Origin: Cohnella laeviribosi DSM 21336
GTDB taxonomy: Bacteria; Bacillota; Bacilli; Paenibacillales; Paenibacillaceae
DNA length: 64,000 nt
Assembly: GCF_000378425.1 (NCBI RefSeq)
Contig: NZ_KB899813.1
Coordinates: 111,146 to 175,145, forward strand
Direction: 5' to 3'
Shown here in pieces: positions 1 through 8,180 of the stretch (position 1 is the stretch's first letter; every line of letters starts with the position of its first letter). The translations under genes were made by a program, and so were the position numbers. Under the pieces are notes generated by a model that worked only from the letters and a program-made list of their open reading frames with translations, made no database searches and was not told the DNA's origin.

Positions 1-164
1 TTGCGCTTGCTCGAATGGCGGCTGCTTCGATGGAAGGACAGCTATAAGGGATAGGAGCCATTCCTGTAATGAATGAATTCGAGGTTTGAATGAAAAAAGT
101 ACCTTCTGTATACTGGGGAACGTTCCGACCAAAGAACAAATCCCAGCGCAGGAGGCACTCTACA

Positions 165-1460
165 ATGAAGTATAAACACGCCAGGAAACAGAATCAACGA
201 ATTCAACAAATTACCGAATCAACTCTTGTTGTCGGGGCCGACATTGCCAAGAAAACACATGTCGCCAGAGCCGTCGATTTCCGCGGAATCGAGCTCGGTA
301 AAGACTGCGTGTTCGGCAATGATCATCAAGGCTTAACGAAACTTGTAACGTGGATGAAGGAGCTTCAGCGGCGACATCACAAGACGGAAATCGTCTTGGG
401 GATCGAGCCCACCGGACACTACTGGTTTCCACTGGCTGAATATCTGCAGCGTGAAGGCGTAAGAGTCGTCGTTGTTAACCCACATCACGTAAACAAGAGC
501 AAAGAGCTTGAGGACAACTCACCGACCAAGAACGATTACAAAGACGCCAAGGTTATCGCCGATCTGGTGCGGGGTGGGAAATACAGCGAGCCTAAATTGC
601 CGATGAACGTCTACGCAGATCTTCGGATCCTGATGAATCTTCGGGAGAAGGTCATGGTTAACTTCGGCCAAGTCCAGCGCCGCATTCAGAATTGGTTAGA
701 CCGCTTCTTTCCGGAGTATGGCCAGGTGTTTAAGGACTGGGAGGGCAAGGCTTCGCTGATTACGCTGAGTGAATTCCCGACTCCGAGCGAGATTGTGGCG
801 CTAGGTGTGGGCGCAATCGTGCGTCGTTGGAAAGAAGACGTAAAGCGCGCCGTCGGTCCCAAACGAGCGTCGCAGTTGCTTGAAACGGCGAGAACCTCCA
901 TCGGCCTTAAACAAGGACTGGCAGCAGCGAAAATCGAGCTGAAGACTCTTCTGGAGCAATACGAGATGTTCGCCAAGCAGCTTGAGGACATCATGATGGA
1001 AGTGGAGCGTTTGTTAGCTCAAATTCCGGGAACGAAAGAAATGCTGACCATCCCTGGTGTTGCCATCGTGACGCTCGCCGGCTTCCTGGCTGAAGTCGGG
1101 GACCTTAGTGGTTACGACCACGGCCAGCAGATTATTCGGCTCGCTGGCTTAAATCTAAAAGAAAACAGCTCTGGCAAGAAGAAAGGCAAATCGACGATTA
1201 CAAAGCGTGGCAGATCCAGGCTTCGGGCTTTGTTGTTCCGAGCGGTGATGCCGATGGTGACGAAGAACGCCGAGTTTAAGGCGTTGCACCAGTACTTCAC
1301 GAAGCGAAGTCACAACCCGCTGAAAAAGAAGCAATCCATTGTGGCGCTCTGTGGTAAATTAATCCGAGTATTGTACACGCTAGGCACCAAACGCATTCCG
1401 TACCAGCCATCCGATGTTCTGGGGCCGGTACGTCAGGCCCAGTTACAGATGGCAGCTTAA
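165..1460 (+). CDS. IS110/IS1111-family transposase
   Basis: DEDD-type transposase/recombinase of 431 residues that catalyses movement of its own element. The N-terminal RuvC-like part shows the acidic residues in context: VGADIAKKTH, then GIEPTGHYW, then KNDYKDAKVIADLVR. The C-terminal Tnp_20 part has IPGVAIVTLAGFLAEVG and a GKSTITKRGRSRLR stretch ahead of the family's conserved Ser region. An in-frame ATG lies at 90, but the ATG at 165 has a GGAGG at 151-155 with normal spacing, so 165 is preferred. The frame is intact and the gene could be functional. The noncoding DNA after the stop is long and hairpin-rich, as expected for the IS1111 subgroup. Family assignment is firm; the subgroup is inferred. 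Confidence 0.92.
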   Translation: MKYKHARKQNQRIQQITESTLVVGADIAKKTHVARAVDFRGIELGKDCVFGNDHQGLTKLVTWMKELQRRHHKTEIVLGIEPTGHYWFPLAEYLQREGVRVVVVNPHHVNKSKELEDNSPTKNDYKDAKVIADLVRGGKYSEPKLPMNVYADLRILMNLREKVMVNFGQVQRRIQNWLDRFFPEYGQVFKDWEGKASLITLSEFPTPSEIVALGVGAIVRRWKEDVKRAVGPKRASQLLETARTSIGLKQGLAAAKIELKTLLEQYEMFAKQLEDIMMEVERLLAQIPGTKEMLTIPGVAIVTLAGFLAEVGDLSGYDHGQQIIRLAGLNLKENSSGKKKGKSTITKRGRSRLRALLFRAVMPMVTKNAEFKALHQYFTKRSHNPLKKKQSIVALCGKLIRVLYTLGTKRIPYQPSDVLGPVRQAQLQMAA

Positions 1461-1499
1461 TTCAAACCATTTTCACGTTTCTCACACAGAACTTGAAAT

Positions 1500-1800
1500 A
1501 AACCAACGACAATTGAAGCACGGAGCAGCCGTAGGATCTATTTCCATAAGGGCAACGACCCAGTAAAGGAGCAAGGAAACGGCGTCCACACCTCGAGAGG
1601 CAGAACGAAGGAATGTAAGGGCTAAGACCCAGCGTGACATGGGAGGGTAAGCCGTCGGGGGAATAGAGTGGATATCCAGAGTGCGGTCATACGACTCATC
1701 CATAGATTGGGAACAGCGTCCCAACCTCTATTCCCGCCTCCGGCTCCTCCAGAAAATTATGTCATAGCTACATGACTTATCCATCTTTCAGGATGGTCGA
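1500..1800 (+). ncRNA. candidate bridge-RNA region of the IS110/IS1111 element
   Basis: This noncoding stretch 3' of the transposase folds into several hairpins. A 10-bp stem pairs 1659-1668 (GGGAATAGAG) with 1726-1735 (CTCTATTCCC) and encloses a second stem TTGGGA/TCCCAA at 1707-1712/1719-1724. Two further hairpins follow: GTCAT/ATGAC at 1761-1765/1772-1776 and CCATC/GATGG at 1781-1785/1792-1796. In the IS1111 subgroup the target- and donor-guiding bridge RNA is known to be encoded in the right-hand noncoding end, which fits this position. Identification as a bridge RNA is inference; guide loops were not matched to a target. No protein gene is seen here. Confidence 0.45.
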
Positions 1801-1867
1801 TGGTTGAAAATCTAAGAACGAGTGAGAAAACGCGAGAAAACATTAAATAATAGTGGGAGGAAGTAAA

Positions 1868-2749
1868 ATGACAAATTCGGCGGAAGCCGCTCTTCAGCCG
1901 AACGGCGGCGTTCGTCAAGAAGCCGCCCCGGCGGCTGCAGGCAGCGGCCCCAAACGAACCGCCCGCCGGCGGGTTCGGGGCTTTAAGGCGGCGGCCAAAG
2001 ATTTCGTCCTGGGCGCCGCCCTCCCGGCGGCCGCGCTGATTGCATGGCAGTCCGCGTCAAGCGCGGGGCTGATCTCGCCCGTATTTCTGCCGTCGCCGTT
2101 TGCGATTCTGCAATCGTTCATAAGGCTTGCGGTATCGGACCAACTGCTGCATCACCTGCTGGTCAGCATGGGAAGGGCGGGATTGGGGTTTCTCCTCGGC
2201 GCCGCGGCCGGCCTGCTGTTCGGCCTGGCGACCGGCTTGTTCCGCAAGGCGCAGTATTTGCTGGATCCCAGCATTCAGGCGCTGCGGCTCGTTCCGCATC
2301 TGGCCCTTGCGCCGCTCATCATCCTGTGGTTCGGATTCGGCGAGGCGTCCAAGGTGGCCATCATTTCGAGCGGCGCGTTTTTTCCGCTTTATGTCAATAC
2401 CTTTCTCGGCATCCGCAACGCGGACAACAAGCTGTTCGAAGTGGCCCGGGTGCTCGGGTTCAGCCCCGGCAAAACCGTAACGAGGCTGGTGCTGCCCGCG
2501 GCGCTCCCGGATGTGCTGATCGGCATCCGGCTGTCGATGGCGGTGGCCTGGATCGGCCTGGTTGTGGCCGAGCTGATCGGCTCGCAGTCCGGCATCGGGT
2601 TTCTGATCAACGAAGCCAAACAGAATATGGAGACGGAGGTTATCTTTGCGGGCATTGCGGTTTTCGCGATGGTCGGCAAGCTGATCGACTCGCTCATGCG
2701 GGCGGTCGAGCGCAAATATCTGCACTGGCGCGACGGCTACCAGGGTTGA
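1868..2749 (+). CDS. ABC transporter permease, SsuC/TauC type
   Basis: Inner-membrane permease of a nitrate/sulfonate/taurine-type importer, 293 residues. The first about 45 residues are Ala/Arg-rich and cytoplasmic, followed by about six membrane segments. The ATPase-docking EAA loop reads EVARVLGFSPGKTVTRLVLP with a following G-I-R, typical of the family. The start is the ATG at 1868, preceded by GGGAGG at 1855-1860; an in-frame GTG at 1853 lies inside that site and is rejected. It heads a run of co-directional genes with a flavoprotein, ferredoxin and binding lipoprotein. No partner ATPase lies downstream; it could lie upstream of the insertion sequence or be shared with another transporter. 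The substrate is unknown. Confidence 0.88.
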   Translation: MTNSAEAALQPNGGVRQEAAPAAAGSGPKRTARRRVRGFKAAAKDFVLGAALPAAALIAWQSASSAGLISPVFLPSPFAILQSFIRLAVSDQLLHHLLVSMGRAGLGFLLGAAAGLLFGLATGLFRKAQYLLDPSIQALRLVPHLALAPLIILWFGFGEASKVAIISSGAFFPLYVNTFLGIRNADNKLFEVARVLGFSPGKTVTRLVLPAALPDVLIGIRLSMAVAWIGLVVAELIGSQSGIGFLINEAKQNMETEVIFAGIAVFAMVGKLIDSLMRAVERKYLHWRDGYQG

Positions 2750-2789
2750 ACGCTGTCCGGCCTGCAGCAACCAATAGGAGGTAGGAACA

Positions 2790-4418
2790 ATGGGACAAAA
2801 AGCGGTAAACGGTGCATTGAACCTGACGGCGGACGTGCTGGTCATCGGCGGCGGGCCCGCGGGAACGTGGGCGGCCGTTTCGGCCGCCGCCAAGGGCGCG
2901 AAGGTCGTCCTTGCCGATAAAGGCTACTGCGGTTCGAGCGGAGCGACGGCGCCTTCCGGCACGGGGGTATGGTACGTCAAGCCGGAGCGCGAGCTGCGGG
3001 AAGCGGCCAAAGCGAGCCGCTACACCATAGGAGGGCAGTTGGCCGAACACGGCTGGATGGACCGGGTGCTCGACCGCACCTACGAGAACATGAACAAGCT
3101 CGGCGAATTCGGTTATCCGTTCCCGCTCGACCCCGAAGGCAAGCCGCACCGGAGAAGCCTGCAGGGACCGGAATACATGCGTCTGATGCGCAGGCTGGTG
3201 CAGAAGGCCGGCGTCCAGATTCTCGACCACTCGCCGGCATTGGAATTGCTGGCGGACGCATACGGCGTCGGCGGCGCGTCGGGCGTCCGGACCCAGACGG
3301 GCGACGTCTGGACCGTAAGGGCGGGCGCGGTCGTCATCGCGACGGGGGGCTGCGCGTTTCTGAGCAAGGCGCTCGGCTGCAACGTGCTGACGGGCGACGG
3401 CTATTTGCTGGCCGCCGAGGCGGGCGCGGATTTGTCCGGCATGGAGTTTTCGAACGCCTATGCCATTTGCCCCACCTTCTCTTCCGTCACCAAAACGGCC
3501 TATTACACGTATGCGACGTTCTATTACGAGGACGGCACGCCGATCGAGGGAGCCGGCTCCAAGCGGGGGCGCTCGGTCATCGCGCGCAAGCTGCTGGAGG
3601 GCCACCGGGTGTACGTCTCGCTCGATCAGGCGCCGGAAGAACTGAAGCCGCTGCTGCGCGTCGGGCAAACGAACTTCTTTCTGCCGTTTGACCGCAGGGG
3701 CATCGATCCGTTTAAGGACCGGTTCCCGGTTACGCTCCGTCTGGAAGGCACCGTGCGGGGAACCGGCGGCATCCGGATCACGGACGAAAGCTGCGCGACG
3801 GTCGTTCCCGGCTTGTATGCAGCGGGCGACGCCGCCACCCGCGAGCTGATTTGCGGCGGATTTACCGGCGGAGGCAGCCATAACGCGGCCTGGGCCATGT
3901 CGTCGGGCTCGTTCGCCGGCGAAGGGGCGGCCGCGTACGCCAAGCGGCTCGGCGAACGAGCCGCCAGCCGCGACCTGAGGAGCGCGTCTTCCTCCTCGTT
4001 CGCAAGCGGCAAGGAGGCGGGCTTCGGAAACGCGAGCCGCCGCACGGAGGAAATCGTGCGCGCCGTGCAGGAGGAGGTCATGCCGTACGACCGCAATCTG
4101 TTCCGCACCGGGCCGAAGCTCGAAAGCTCGCTGAAGCGCTTGGACCAGATTTGGAACGAGCAGCGCGAGCGGGCGATCGAACGTTCGGCCGAAGGGGTCA
4201 AAGCCCGCGAAGCCGCCGCCATGACGGCGACCGCACGCTGGATGTACCATTCCGCCCTTGCGCGTAAGGAAACGCGCGGCATGCACAAGCGGGAGGATTA
4301 CCCGGAGATCGACCCGCGGCAGCATTACCGCCTGGCCAGCGGCGGCCTGGATCGCGTGTGGGTAAGGCCGGAGCCGGTGAAGCAAGAAGCCGCGGAGAAG
4401 GAGGGCGTTCCGCTTTGA
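2790..4418 (+). CDS. FAD-dependent oxidoreductase, fumarate reductase/AprA-type flavoprotein subunit
   Basis: A 542-residue soluble flavoprotein of the FAD_binding_2 family. The N-terminal Rossmann fold is clear (VLVIGGGPAGTWAA, residues about 15-29), followed by a CGSSGATAPSGTG segment where this family wraps the FAD, and a C-terminal FAD signature GLYAAGDAATRELICGGFTGGG. The C-terminal helical part (about 420-542) resembles the end of succinate dehydrogenase/adenylylsulfate reductase alpha subunits. It overlaps the next gene, a two-cluster ferredoxin, by 4 bp, mirroring the AprA/AprB arrangement, so the pair probably forms one electron-transfer enzyme. Its setting with an SsuA/SsuC-like importer suggests a redox step on an imported, perhaps sulfur-containing, compound. 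The substrate is not shown by the sequence. Confidence 0.85.
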   Translation: MGQKAVNGALNLTADVLVIGGGPAGTWAAVSAAAKGAKVVLADKGYCGSSGATAPSGTGVWYVKPERELREAAKASRYTIGGQLAEHGWMDRVLDRTYENMNKLGEFGYPFPLDPEGKPHRRSLQGPEYMRLMRRLVQKAGVQILDHSPALELLADAYGVGGASGVRTQTGDVWTVRAGAVVIATGGCAFLSKALGCNVLTGDGYLLAAEAGADLSGMEFSNAYAICPTFSSVTKTAYYTYATFYYEDGTPIEGAGSKRGRSVIARKLLEGHRVYVSLDQAPEELKPLLRVGQTNFFLPFDRRGIDPFKDRFPVTLRLEGTVRGTGGIRITDESCATVVPGLYAAGDAATRELICGGFTGGGSHNAAWAMSSGSFAGEGAAAYAKRLGERAASRDLRSASSSSFASGKEAGFGNASRRTEEIVRAVQEEVMPYDRNLFRTGPKLESSLKRLDQIWNEQRERAIERSAEGVKAREAAAMTATARWMYHSALARKETRGMHKREDYPEIDPRQHYRLASGGLDRVWVRPEPVKQEAAEKEGVPL

Positions 4419-4747
4419 TCGAGGTCATCAGCGAGTCCCGGTGCGTGGCGTGCGATCGGTGCGTATCCGTCTGCCCGACCAACGTGTTCGACCGTGCCGA
4501 AGGCGGCATTCCCGTCATCGCCAGGCAAAGCGACTGCCAGACCTGCTTTATGTGCGAGCTTTATTGTCCGGCGGACGCGCTTTACGTCGACCCCGATTCG
4601 GAGAAGGCCGTCGGCGTGACCGAAGCGCTTCTCGAGGAACGGGGCCTTTGGGGCGGATACCGGGAAAAGGTGGGTTGGGGCAAGGGCCGCAAGCCGGTCG
4701 CCGCTCATGAATACATGTATCAGTTATCGGTCAAAACCGGATTTTAA
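4415..4747 (+). CDS. 2x[4Fe-4S] ferredoxin-type subunit
   Basis: A 110-residue protein with two complete [4Fe-4S] binding motifs, CVACDRCVSVCP and CQTCFMCELYCP, in its first about 55 residues, then a basic, aromatic tail. The start is set at TTG 4415, which overlaps the flavoprotein stop (TTGA) and has AAGGAGGG at 4398-4405; upstream in-frame codons read into the flavoprotein gene. It is the likely electron-transfer partner of that flavoprotein, comparable to AprB next to AprA, although AprB proper is longer. Translational coupling implies equimolar production. Confidence 0.85.
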   Translation: MIEVISESRCVACDRCVSVCPTNVFDRAEGGIPVIARQSDCQTCFMCELYCPADALYVDPDSEKAVGVTEALLEERGLWGGYREKVGWGKGRKPVAAHEYMYQLSVKTGF

Positions 4748-4778
4748 ACCAAACGTCGACCGGAAGGAGCAGCAGAGA

Positions 4779-5864
4779 ATGAACAGAGGAAACAGAGAAA
4801 AAAGGGGGGCCGCGAGCCCGTTCAAACAAGCGCTGATCGCGGCCTTTGCGGCATCGATCCTCTTGATCCAGGCTTGCGGAGCTTCAGGGGGCAATGCGAG
4901 CCCGAGCGGCTCGGAAACGGGAGGAACGGGAGGAACCGCGGGAACGTCCCAAACGGCGGAAGCTTCGGCTCCCGCCGGCAACGTGCCGCCGGTTTTGAAC
5001 TACGGCTATATCGGCAGCAACGACAAGAATTTGCCCGGCGGAGCGGAAGGCTGGGGATTCTACAAAGGCATTATTCAGGAAGAGCTCAAAAAATACGGCA
5101 TTCGGGAAGTGAAGCTGACCGGCTTTCCGAACGGTCCCGACCAGACGGAGTCGCTCATCAGCGGACGGCTGGATTTCGGCACCCTCGGGGATACGCCGGC
5201 GATCATCGCCTACGCTTCCGGAGCCAAGACACGCCTGATCAATCAGCCGAGCATTACCACCGTCGGCTATTTGATTTCCCGCAGCGACGGACCGAAGACG
5301 CTTGAGGAGCTGAAGGGCAAAACGATCGCCATCCAGAAAGGCTCGTACATGCACCGCTATGTGGTCGGCTTGCTCAAGGACGCCGGGATTACGGACTATA
5401 AGCTGGTCCACATGCTGATTCCCGACGCCCAGGCGGCTTTGGCCGGCAACGATGTGGACGCCATGACGAATACGGGGTACACGGCTCAGAAATTGCTGGC
5501 CGACGGCTATACGCTGATCGACGATTCGACCCGGCATCCCGAGCTGCACGGCACGAGCGTGACGGTCGTATCGGAGCGCTATCTCGCCAAATTCCCCGAT
5601 TTTCCGAAAGTGTGGAGGGAAGCCCGCCTGAAGGCGCTGGAGGATCTGAAGCAGCACGAGGAGGAGTATTACCAATTCATTGCCGACCTGAACAAGTCGA
5701 CGGTCGAAACGGCCAAAAAGGTCAACCCGATCAGCGAACTCGAGGAAGAGCCGTTTACGCAAGAAGGGCTTGAGCGCCTTGCCGGCACCAAAAACTTCCT
5801 GGTCGAAGAAGGGCTGGCCAAAAAAGATTTCAACATCGACGATTGGATACTGAAGACGGAATAA
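4779..5864 (+). CDS. ABC substrate-binding lipoprotein, SsuA/NMT1-like
   Basis: Extracellular binding protein of 361 residues. It has a basic N terminus, a hydrophobic segment and a lipobox (LIQAC, then G), followed by a Gly/Ser/Thr linker, so it is probably lipid-anchored. The mature part has the NMT1/SsuA type II fold pattern: NYGYIGSNDKNLP, SLISGRLDFGTLGDTPAI, and LKGKTIAIQKGSYMH. The start is ATG 4779 with GGAAGGAG upstream; an ATG at 4707 would overlap the ferredoxin and hide the signal peptide. It belongs with the SsuC-like permease in the same operon and should define its substrate (sulfonate, nitrate-like or aromatic compounds are typical of the family). Confidence 0.88.
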   Translation: MNRGNREKRGAASPFKQALIAAFAASILLIQACGASGGNASPSGSETGGTGGTAGTSQTAEASAPAGNVPPVLNYGYIGSNDKNLPGGAEGWGFYKGIIQEELKKYGIREVKLTGFPNGPDQTESLISGRLDFGTLGDTPAIIAYASGAKTRLINQPSITTVGYLISRSDGPKTLEELKGKTIAIQKGSYMHRYVVGLLKDAGITDYKLVHMLIPDAQAALAGNDVDAMTNTGYTAQKLLADGYTLIDDSTRHPELHGTSVTVVSERYLAKFPDFPKVWREARLKALEDLKQHEEEYYQFIADLNKSTVETAKKVNPISELEEEPFTQEGLERLAGTKNFLVEEGLAKKDFNIDDWILKTE

Positions 5865-5885
5865 GCGGAAGGAGGCTGGGCAAAG

Positions 5886-6677
5886 ATGGGGAAACTCGCC
5901 ATTGCGGTTGAAACGTTTGCGTTTCCGCTGGACAACGGCCTCACGATCAGGGGCGAAGTGAAAGCCGTTCCGGACGGGAGACCGAAAGCGGCGGTTGTGG
6001 CCGGTCACGGGTTCAGAGGGCACAAGGATTGGGCGTTCTGGCCGGATGTGACGCGACAGTTGGCGGAGAGCGGGTTTTACGCGGTCGGCTTTGATTTCTC
6101 CCGCATCTCGGCCCGAAGCGAAGGCGCGGACGAGAAGCGCGTAGCCGAAGCCAGTACGTTAACCCAAGAGCTGGCCGATCTGGAGGCGGTCGTCACCCGT
6201 CTGCGGCACGGCGAGCTTCCGCTGGCCGAACAGGCGGATGCGGAGCGGATTACGCTGCTGGGGCACAGCCGCGCCGGAGGAAGCGGCATTTTGCTCGCTT
6301 CGGAGCGCCCGGAGCTGCTTAAGGCGCTGGTCGTTTGGAACGGTGGGGTGCTTCCGGCTCCTAGCGACGGTCCCGGGCTTACCCTTCAGGAGCGCGTGAT
6401 CGGCGAGGACTTGCGGGCGAACGCGAACCGTTTTCGGATCGCCGAAGCGTTTGTCGGCCTAACCGTCCCCGCGCTCGTTGTGCAGGGAGACCGGGATCGG
6501 GAGGAACTGATCGCGCAGATCAAGGCGTTCCGGGAAAAAGCGCCGCAACAGCAGTACCTGTTCATCGAAGGAGCGGACCATGTCTTCAATACGATCCATC
6601 CTTACGCAGGGGCGACCGGCCAGCTCCGCAAGGCGCTGGAAGGGACGATCCGCTTTCTCAAGGAAAAACTGGATTAA
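5886..6677 (+). CDS. alpha/beta hydrolase
   Basis: A cytoplasmic 263-residue alpha/beta hydrolase. The nucleophile elbow is GHSRAG (Ser128), the acid is probably Asp202 in VQGDRD, and the catalytic His is His232 in GADHVF, giving a complete triad in the expected order. It also has an early GHGFRGHKDW oxyanion-type segment. A GGAGG lies just before the ATG, and only 21 bp separate it from the binding protein gene, so it closes the operon ahead of a strong terminator. It may hydrolyse an ester of the imported compound; the substrate cannot be read from the sequence. Confidence 0.85.
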   Translation: MGKLAIAVETFAFPLDNGLTIRGEVKAVPDGRPKAAVVAGHGFRGHKDWAFWPDVTRQLAESGFYAVGFDFSRISARSEGADEKRVAEASTLTQELADLEAVVTRLRHGELPLAEQADAERITLLGHSRAGGSGILLASERPELLKALVVWNGGVLPAPSDGPGLTLQERVIGEDLRANANRFRIAEAFVGLTVPALVVQGDRDREELIAQIKAFREKAPQQQYLFIEGADHVFNTIHPYAGATGQLRKALEGTIRFLKEKLD

Positions 6678-6688
6678 AAACGGCTTGT

Positions 6689-6725
6689 GGCACCGGAGGG
6701 CGCTTCCCTCCCGGTGCCATTTTTC
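6689..6725 (+). terminator. rho-independent terminator of the transporter/flavoprotein operon
   Basis: GGCACCGGAGGG (6689-6700), a short loop, and its complement ending at 6718 with one bulged C, followed by ATTTTTCTTC. Confidence 0.85.
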
Positions 6726-6763
6726 TTCGGGACGAGCAGGAGCGTTTTTCCTTTTTGTGATAA

Positions 6764-7054
6764 AATGAACGCAGCAGCGGCGGGTATCTGATTTGGCTTT
6801 GGTTGAGAGAATCGAAGCCGGCAGGGTACGGGATCGCCGGCGGGCTTATTCTGGTTTTGTACGGGATCATCCCCACGCTTCAGAAATTTCCTTCGTTCGG
6901 GCGAGTGTACGCCGCTTACGGAGGCGTTTTTATTGTGGCGGCCGTCCTTTGGGGCTGGCTGGTCGACAGGCGGACTCCCGACATGTACGACTGGCTGGGC
7001 GCGGCCATTTGCCTCGCCGGCGTCGCGGTCATGCTGTGGGCGCCGAGACATTAG
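6764..7054 (+). pseudogene. ynfA: ynfA (UPF0060) membrane protein, N-terminus lost
   Basis: The reading frame gives a clear YnfA/UPF0060 protein ([23 protein letters not shown], then a C-terminal [14 protein letters not shown]), a small four-helix membrane protein of about 108 residues. The homologous frame continues upstream of the only start candidate (TTG 6803) as [10 protein letters not shown], matching the usual first-helix end, and then meets a TAA at 6761-6763 with no ATG/GTG/TTG. About 20 N-terminal residues are therefore missing. A protein from TTG 6803 would be 83 residues and lack the first helix. No ribosome binding site fits. It is probably a decayed gene. Confidence 0.7.
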
Positions 7055-7127
7055 CGAGGCTTCGCCGCTTGAATGTCGCCCCGTTGTCGTGATATTTTGA
7101 AGCTGGAGAACAACGGGAGGGGTTGGC

Positions 7128-8180
7128 ATGTTTCGAGTGACGGCGGTCTTATTATTGCTCGCCGCTTTTGTAAGCGCTTGCCAAATAGGGGGCCATCCGG
7201 CGCGGTACGAGGTCATCTATTCCATGGAAAAGGGAACGGCTTCCGCCCAGCAGACCGCGCCGCCGGCGGAAACGCCCCGGAAATATACGATCGGCATCGT
7301 GCCGAAGCTTGTCGAAATTCCGTATTTTAATCTTGTCGAGGACGGGGCGGCGGAGGCGGCCGAGCGGCTGGGCGTCGACATCGTGTACAAAGGGCCGACC
7401 GTCGCCGATTCCGCCCAGCAGATCAAGATCGTTCAGGAGCTTCTGGATCAAGGCGTTGACGCCATCGCCGTCTCGGCCAACGATCCGGAAAAGCTGCTGC
7501 CCGCGCTTGTCAAAGCCAGACAGCAGGGCATCAAAGTCATCACCTGGGATTCGGATACGTACCGCGAGGGAAGAGATTTTTTCGTCAACATGGTGGATGC
7601 GGAGACGCTGGGACGGCATTTGATGGATACGCTTGCATGGAATACGCAGGAAAAGGGAGAATTTGCGATCTTGACCGGCCAGGAGAAGGCGGCGACGCTG
7701 AACGAATGGATCAAATGGATCAAGGTGCAGCAGGAGGAGTTCTATCCGAAAATGAAGCTGGTCAAAATCGCCGCGACCGACGACGATCCGCAGAAGGCCT
7801 ATGAGCTCGCCAAGGGGCTTTTGGCGGAATACCCGAATTTGGCCGGCATCATCGGCAATTCGTCCGTCGGTCCTCCGGCCGCGGCGAAGGCGGTCAAGGA
7901 AGCGGGGCTGAGCGGCCGGGTCAAGGTGGTGGGGCTGTCGACGCCGAACATGATGGCCGATTATTTGCGGGACGGCTCGGCGCAGATCGCCACGCTCTGG
8001 AGCCCGAAGAAGCTCGGGTATTTGACGGTCGTCCTCGCGGTCGACGCGCTGGAGGGCAAGCGGCCGTACGACGGCCAGAATATCCGCAACGTCGGCATTA
8101 TCCGCGTGAACGGCGATGTCGTCATTATGGGAGAGCCGGTCGATTTTACGAAGGAAAACGTGAGCCAATATGATTTCTAA
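7128..8180 (+). CDS. sugar-binding lipoprotein, probable sensor component (Peripla_BP_4)
   Basis: Extracellular lipoprotein of 350 residues with a short signal peptide and lipobox (VSAC). The type I periplasmic binding fold is evident: YTIGIVPKLVEIPYFN, QGVDAIAVSANDP, and KVITWDSDT. It is clearly related to the binding protein at 16513-17586. A GGGAGGGG precedes the ATG. It has no adjoining ATPase or permease; instead it overlaps the sensor kinase gene by 11 bp, and the kinase in turn overlaps an AraC-type regulator. This is the layout of XylFII-LytS-YesN type systems, in which the lipoprotein presents the sugar to the kinase. The ligand is probably a monosaccharide, perhaps rhamnose by context. 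Confidence 0.85.
   Translation: MFRVTAVLLLLAAFVSACQIGGHPARYEVIYSMEKGTASAQQTAPPAETPRKYTIGIVPKLVEIPYFNLVEDGAAEAAERLGVDIVYKGPTVADSAQQIKIVQELLDQGVDAIAVSANDPEKLLPALVKARQQGIKVITWDSDTYREGRDFFVNMVDAETLGRHLMDTLAWNTQEKGEFAILTGQEKAATLNEWIKWIKVQQEEFYPKMKLVKIAATDDDPQKAYELAKGLLAEYPNLAGIIGNSSVGPPAAAKAVKEAGLSGRVKVVGLSTPNMMADYLRDGSAQIATLWSPKKLGYLTVVLAVDALEGKRPYDGQNIRNVGIIRVNGDVVIMGEPVDFTKENVSQYDF

Larger units (their letters stand above)
1..1850 (+). mobile_element. IS110/IS1111-type insertion sequence, approximate extent
   Basis: The element contains the transposase gene and noncoding flanks of about 100-160 bp on the left and about 350 bp on the right. Members of this family lack conventional terminal inverted repeats and the boundaries cannot be fixed here. 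Weakly matching subterminal words (AGCTAT and GGAGCC) occur in the left flank around 41-60 and, inverted, in the right flank around 1741-1770. The right edge lies before the permease ribosome binding site at 1855; the left edge may lie outside the window. Confidence 0.6.
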
